Shown in pieces: positions 9,809 to 64,000 of a DNA stretch of 64,000 nucleotides. Every line of letters starts with the position of its first letter. The stretch's first letter is position 1. A program made the position numbers and the translations under genes. The notes under the pieces were generated by a model, which worked only from the letters and a program-made list of their open reading frames with translations, had not been told where the DNA came from and did not search any database. Source of the DNA: Echiichthys vipera (Eukaryota > Chordata > Actinopteri > Perciformes > Trachinidae); assembly GCA_963691815.1 (NCBI GenBank), contig OY829645.1, positions 16,740,848 to 16,804,847 of the forward strand, in the 5' to 3' direction.

Positions 9809-10358
9809 ATATAAAGGAACATGTCGACATAACACTTGCAGCCGGCTTACTAACGTCACCCCTAAAGCTCAATAATTAGATTAAGTCATACAATAACCGA
9901 AGTGTAAAAAGTGAAAAAATATTAAGCTAGGCCATTTCCCAAAATGTCTCATTTTTTCTTTAAAATTTGTCTTTACGCCGACATTACAGACCAGTCTTGG
10001 TGATTGGTTTCTTAATATTTATAGTCATACAACACTAAATAACTGAATCTCCTACTATTTTGGCACTTTTATAGTTTTATTCTATTAAAGCAATATTTTT
10101 TTAGCTCTTAACTGAAGTCTGGTGGACTGTCTGAACAAATGCAGGAAAGTAAGTGCTTGATGCTCAAATCTTTCCCCCAGTGTTGAAAGGAAATCTGCGC
10201 CCCTGTCTGCGTCTAATTCACTGGAGCACACATTTGCACGCCACCATGTAAGTAGTTAACTGAAATATACTTTGGTAGTCAGTTTATCTGTAGATAATAT
10301 TTGACACATTGAAAGGACCTTGTCAACAAATCTACCATAAAAAATATAATCTTGTACT

Positions 10359-10360
<2 letters not shown>

Positions 10361-10391
<31 letters not shown>
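10361..10391. repeat. (AAT)n microsatellite
   Basis: Ten AAT units in a row. Confidence 0.95.
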
Positions 10392-12954
10392 TCAATCTTG
10401 GATGCAATGATTGGCCAGTCCTAAGGAAAGAGAAAAAAAATCATACTAGAAAGAAAAGTTCCTAACTGATATAGCAAAATACTTTTATACCACAAACACC
10501 CAATATATTTTCAATACACCTTATTCAGGGTAATTGCATGCATGCACTGAGTTACACAACATGACTGGGATCTGGCTCTGCTTGCACTGCGTAGATAGCC
10601 ACTTTAACTCCCAGAGAGGTCGACTGTGTGAAATGTAAGTGCAGTTTCACCTCCAGCATCAGGCACATCTGTCTGATGCTTCTGTGAAAATATACTGAAG
10701 GGTATGATCTTATCTCAGCTACAGACTGTGTGTGCCCTCTCTGCCATAATCTGGGACTTGTTTTGTATTTTCTCTGTTGGTGTCTTAACAGGACAGCCTC
10801 CTCAACCCGGTAACAGATGTGTTTCAGAGCCCTTAATATCCATTTAAGGATGGAGACTGAGTAATGATCACCGGCAAGTTTGTCTCATGCTACAGTTGTG
10901 CAGGCGAAAGGATCTGATCTAAATCATGGATCAGTTGAGGGGAGAGGGGACATGCTGGTTTCTAAGTCGACTATCTTGTGTTGTCCAAGCAGAGCCAGCG
11001 CCAGAATTGGAAGCGCAAGTTTTATATTCTTTGATCATTTTTCAGAATTATACTGCAATCACATTTAAAATACAGAGCTGGGGTGGATTTATGGCTGGGA
11101 TGGGGGAGGCCAGAGATTTGGGGCAGATGGGGTGAGGAGGGGGATTTGGGGGTGGTGGAAAGATTCTGGGAAGGCTCACCTCACATATTGAGTGACAAGC
11201 ACTATAAAGTTAACAGTTACTATTATTCTTCTTTAAAGAAGTTTGGCAAGAGAAAGGAAAGAATGTGATGCATGCTAAAAATGCCCCAGAAAATGCTGAA
11301 ATGATTAAATATAAACAAAATCAGCAGGTGGTTCTCTGGTTTATTGCAGTTCAAAACTGCTGCAAGATGATAAGAATTAATCAGGTTTTATAGTCTGAGC
11401 TGTCAGACCTCCACAGCTGGCTGTAATTCACTCGTGTGCCACCAGAGACCACTGTGGGATAGAGTCTGTTCAGAGCAGGCTGACTCTTGTTCGACACCCC
11501 TACTCCTGCAGACTGATCCTGTCAGAGTGTAAAGTGCTTTGCTGTCTCAGCCGCATTTGGGATGAACACTGTAGATCTTTATTGTCTGTAAGACCTGGTG
11601 ACAAACATTTTGATGAAATAAGTGACACCTCCAGTTGTTTGTTAGAAAATAAATAACATAACCGACAAAATGAAAATTACCAATGTGAGAATAATATTGC
11701 ACATAATCTTACAAAACTCTAAGACTTCGTCCACAGTGATAGAACAGTGTACAACAAAAGACAACACTAGTAGGTTATAGTGTCTCTGACTTAAGTGATA
11801 TATATTTACAAAGGTGAAATGACCATTTCTAAGGCCCATCCATTCGCAAACTCAAAATATCCTATTGCGTTACATAAGACTATTTGAGCAAGATTGAAAT
11901 AGAACAAATAACAATATAGTGAACTCATACTTTTTCTTATTTTTTTTGCAAAATACTTTTTTTCAAGGGTAGCCATGTCGCCAACTGAGCAGCAAACACT
12001 CCACAGTTCTCAAAATGTGTAACTCAATGAGAACATTTGACAACCTTTTACCACACTCTGCACCTTGAACGTGTAAGTCATCACTATAGAAACCACTAAA
12101 ACGAGTATTGCCACACAGTACCATGCAAACAGCAATTATAAAACATGTATTATTCAATAAATAAATTCATTTCCAATAAACTTCTCCAATAAACAGCAGA
12201 TATCTTTTCTTTTGAATAAATTTAAAAGGCTCAGTTGATGCAGGCAATGTGGAGACAATCCCAAAATAGCCACGTTCTTCAAAAACTGTTGTGAGCGCTA
12301 AACAACCCCTTTGTCAGAGTTAAGTGTGACAAGCATATTAAAGAAAATCTTCACGACTTGGCACCCTAAAATCTAAAAACTAGGAGTGGCTGCTTCTTAA
12401 GTATCACAGGTGTCAAAGGTAGTTGTGTTTAGAAATTTGCAAATAGTAACGTTTAACAGATAAATATTCATACTTAAATATATTTTGGTGATTCCTATAG
12501 CTTTCTTTAAGTAAATTAATTAGCGGTTACGTTAGAATTGGTTCACTTTACTTAAGGGATTAAAGATGGTGATAATCAAGAGAGCATTTTGTTTTGAAAA
12601 GAGAATAAAAGGGTGGATGGTTTGCCCTCAGTTTAATATTGCATCATTGTATAGTTTTCTAATAAAACAGAAAGCTAATGCTGTCCAGAGATCTCAGGCC
12701 AAATGTTTACAGGTACAGCCTTGTCTTGTTAAACCACCACCACCACCACTGATATGTATTTCTATACCCTTTTTCACTTCATCTTTAATGTTGCTTTAGT
12801 CATCTCTATTTACAGTACAAATAAATCTATTGATACTAGCAGCATTCACAACATATGGTCCGACATTCAAGCAACACTAAAAACATTTAATACTGTTTGT
12901 AAATAGTTCTAGAAACTAATTTGTTTTGCTTTCCTATATTGTATATTCTGTGTA

Positions 12955-12955
<1 letters not shown>

Positions 12956-13012
<57 letters not shown>
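12956..13012. repeat. (TA)n microsatellite
   Basis: About 28 TA units, uninterrupted. Confidence 0.95.
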
Positions 13013-13013
<1 letters not shown>

Positions 13014-13587
13014 GTATTTATTTATTTATACTCATATTTCTACTACAAGTGCAAATGACCAAAAACAGTTTCTTCAAGAAAAGAAACAGAAATAAAGTAA
13101 AGTGACAGCTGTCCTTGGTCAGAGTGAGATGATTCTGGATTTTTTTTCTTAAAGACTTACGAAATCTACATATACAAAATATATGTGTAAAAAAATAAAT
13201 AACATGATCACATGAGTCCGGATTTCAGCTATGTGCTATTACACATCCCTTCCAAGTTGCACTTTTTAAAAAACCTAAATATGATTTGCTCACAAGTCAT
13301 TCGATAAGGGACATGTGAGGCTCAAATCTCTGCCAATCTAGAGGATATAAAATCTCACTGGAGAGTCTACTGCATAGAGTTCATTCTTGTGGACAACGCA
13401 AGTTTCCCAGCTAGACTTGACCCTATTAACGATCAACTGATAGATGTTCGAAGTCTCACCTCGGTAAAAGCTGATATGTCTACTTCAGATCTGAAGTCTG
13501 AACATCGATTCTTTTATCGTCTATAGGGTGACCTTCCAACTGCAGTGTCATTACCGCACTAGTTTCATGTAGACACCTCGGTTTCCC

Positions 13588-13593
13588 TTTTAT
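13588..13593 (-). terminator. slc12a5: Proximal poly(A) signal candidate for slc12a5
   Basis: Minus-strand AATAAA about 1.6 kb after the slc12a5 stop codon. It is a plausible proximal site, but the surrounding sequence is AT-rich and chance hexamers are expected. Confidence 0.35.
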
Positions 13594-15177
13594 TTTTTAG
13601 CACACTTTCTCCCAAATTCAATCAAAAACATTTTTGTTCGATATTTCTCTTTGAAAAATACTTTGATATGGCACATTTAATGTTTCTAAATCAGGCAAAA
13701 AACAACAATATATCTTTGAGTGACAAAATGACATACAATAACTTCATTAATACGTGTAACTTTTGTCTATAAACATAAATATGTATTTGTTCTCTAGATG
13801 AAAAAATAACATTTAGCTTTTTTTTCAATTCAATGAATTTGATGAATTCATCAAAATTTCACTTGTTGCACAGTGCAGGTGCAGTGCGTGTCGAGGTTAC
13901 AATGACGGTTACCATAGTGACAGGAGCCTATGTCATCCAATAAATAAATAAATAGATAAATAAATTTTTATAATAGCGTTTTTGAGCTGTCCCTCTCATC
14001 GAAGGAACTTTTTCTCTCCACTAGAAGCTTTTTAGTATGTCACAAAAATACTACACTCATACTGAACAACGCGTCAGAGCTTGTACATTATTTACAGTGA
14101 TCCACACGAGGGTCGAGAGGTGCTGGCAATGATAATCTCCTCGGGGTGTTTGTACTGTCTCCCCACTCCGCTGTTACACCAGCCTTCTGGTAGGAAACGC
14201 ACTATTCACAGTTTTAATCACGTGTCAATCTCTACAAACTAAGCTAGCCTTGTTATATTTTTTTTGGCACGAACAGTGGCCACGGGGATGAACAGCCACT
14301 AAAGAAATGAGTTGAAAGGTGGACAGGTAGAAAGACAGTGATGGCGGTAACAGAACAAGTAAACACACACAGTTATAAAGACGCCATGCTAAAAGGAGTG
14401 ATTAGGTTAAAGATAATACTGCAGGTTTGATCCACGTGCCTTTTCAGTCTTCTTCGAATACCAATGTGAATTTCAGAGTTCATACGTAACGACTCTATTC
14501 TCCATCCAGCTGGTGGTCCTGACCGTGGATAGCAGTGTCCTTTTGCCTTGAAAGATAAATCACATCAAAGACAACAGGCTGGAACGCTGGGAGGTGTCCA
14601 ATCACCACGAGGGAACTAAACAGACAAGCCTACACTGAGCTCATTTCAGCTGGCTCTCGTTCTTTCCGAGCAGAAGCCGCTGCTATGCCACACTTGTATT
14701 TGAAAAAAACCCAATAAGAATCTGTACAGATTCAAACAAAGACGGACACATACATGCATGTACGCTCACACCTCAGCTAACAACCCACACCCAACACCAC
14801 CACCTCCACCTAAACGAGTGACTCCGACTCAATGCGAATTACTACAGCAGATAACAGACTAGCGAAGAAAAGAGGTCTCTTCAGGAACAAATCTAGATAG
14901 CATCTAAATGAGTCTAGAGCTGATGATAGCTTTAGCAGCTTACTGGACTAGGATGAAGGGTGTAGTGTCTGAGCTCATCGGTCTGCTGGGGATGGAGCTG
15001 AGGGAGAGGTGCTGAAGCTGAGCTGGGCTATTGGCTGGGTGTGAGAGGACTATTTTACAGAAATAAACAGTAAGAGCCACATAATAATGAAGCAGCGTTG
15101 ATGGAGGTAAGGGTGACACAGGAACAGGGCTGAGGGTGGGGTAGGGGAGGGAGGTAGTAGGGGAGGGGGCTGCTCTT

Positions 15178-63990
<48,813 letters not shown>

Positions 63991-64000
63991 CTGGAAGAAA

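Larger units (their letters stand above)
8791..15177 (-). other. slc12a5 3' UTR and/or intergenic spacer
   Basis: 6.4 kb with no coding exon on either strand; all open frames are short and lack codon structure. It holds a C-rich block (9016-9036), a fold-back inverted repeat (9433-9808), an AAT array (10361-10391), a TA array (12956-13012) and a G-rich block just past the slc12a5 stop (15130-15170). Much of it could be transcribed as a long slc12a5 3' UTR. The actual 3' end cannot be read from sequence alone. Confidence 0.5.

Noticed and set aside
13482..13497. 16-bp perfect palindrome around AGATCT
   Set aside because: Short and isolated; no known site or partner feature nearby.

Overview
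The window is vertebrate nuclear DNA, almost certainly from a ray-finned fish. It has multi-exon genes with GT-AG introns, long AT-rich introns full of microsatellites, and several dispersed repeats that I recognise from teleost genomes. A percomorph is my best guess, but only from the repeat repertoire. Two protein-coding genes are supported exon by exon, and they face each other tail to tail.

Plus strand, 3972-8353: ncoa5 (nuclear receptor coactivator 5), complete in 8 coding exons, 544 codons plus stop. It has an Arg/Ser/Asp-rich N-terminus, an anticodon-binding-like domain and a Pro/Gln/Ser-rich tail. A splice acceptor just before the start codon suggests an untranslated first exon further upstream. 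The poly(A) signal is at 8768.

Minus strand, 63990 down to 15178: slc12a5 (neuronal K-Cl cotransporter KCC2). Twenty-five coding exons are in the window and join in one open frame of 1102 codons plus stop. Only the extreme N-terminus lies beyond the right edge. The transmembrane core is at 46.4-24.1 kb and the cytosolic regulatory C-terminus at 22.4-15.2 kb. It includes the KCC2-type extension, the equivalents of phosphosites T906, S940 and T1007, and a 15-nt microexon. The convergent order is the same as for human SLC12A5 and NCOA5 on chromosome 20, so this looks like ancestral synteny.

The rest is non-coding. 1-3963 is a stack of repeats upstream of ncoa5. 8.8-15.2 kb is the slc12a5 3' UTR and/or spacer. 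The two large introns (34.3-46.2 and 46.4-63.3 kb) hold transposon remnants: hAT-type elements with 8-bp target duplications, PIF/Harbinger-like deletion derivatives carrying a broken Myb/SANT-like reading frame, a CpG-rich insert that looks like a captured promoter and first exon, and long GA, GT and TA arrays. No prokaryotic operon, CRISPR array, tRNA or rRNA gene was seen.

The observations most worth following are: the frame-preserving microexon with an SRRM4-type acceptor; the loss of the LXXLL motif in ncoa5; the interleaved poly(A) signals of the two convergent genes; the possible transposon-captured gene fragment at 34.9-36.1 kb; and the composite fold-back Harbinger-like array at 60.7-61.8 kb.
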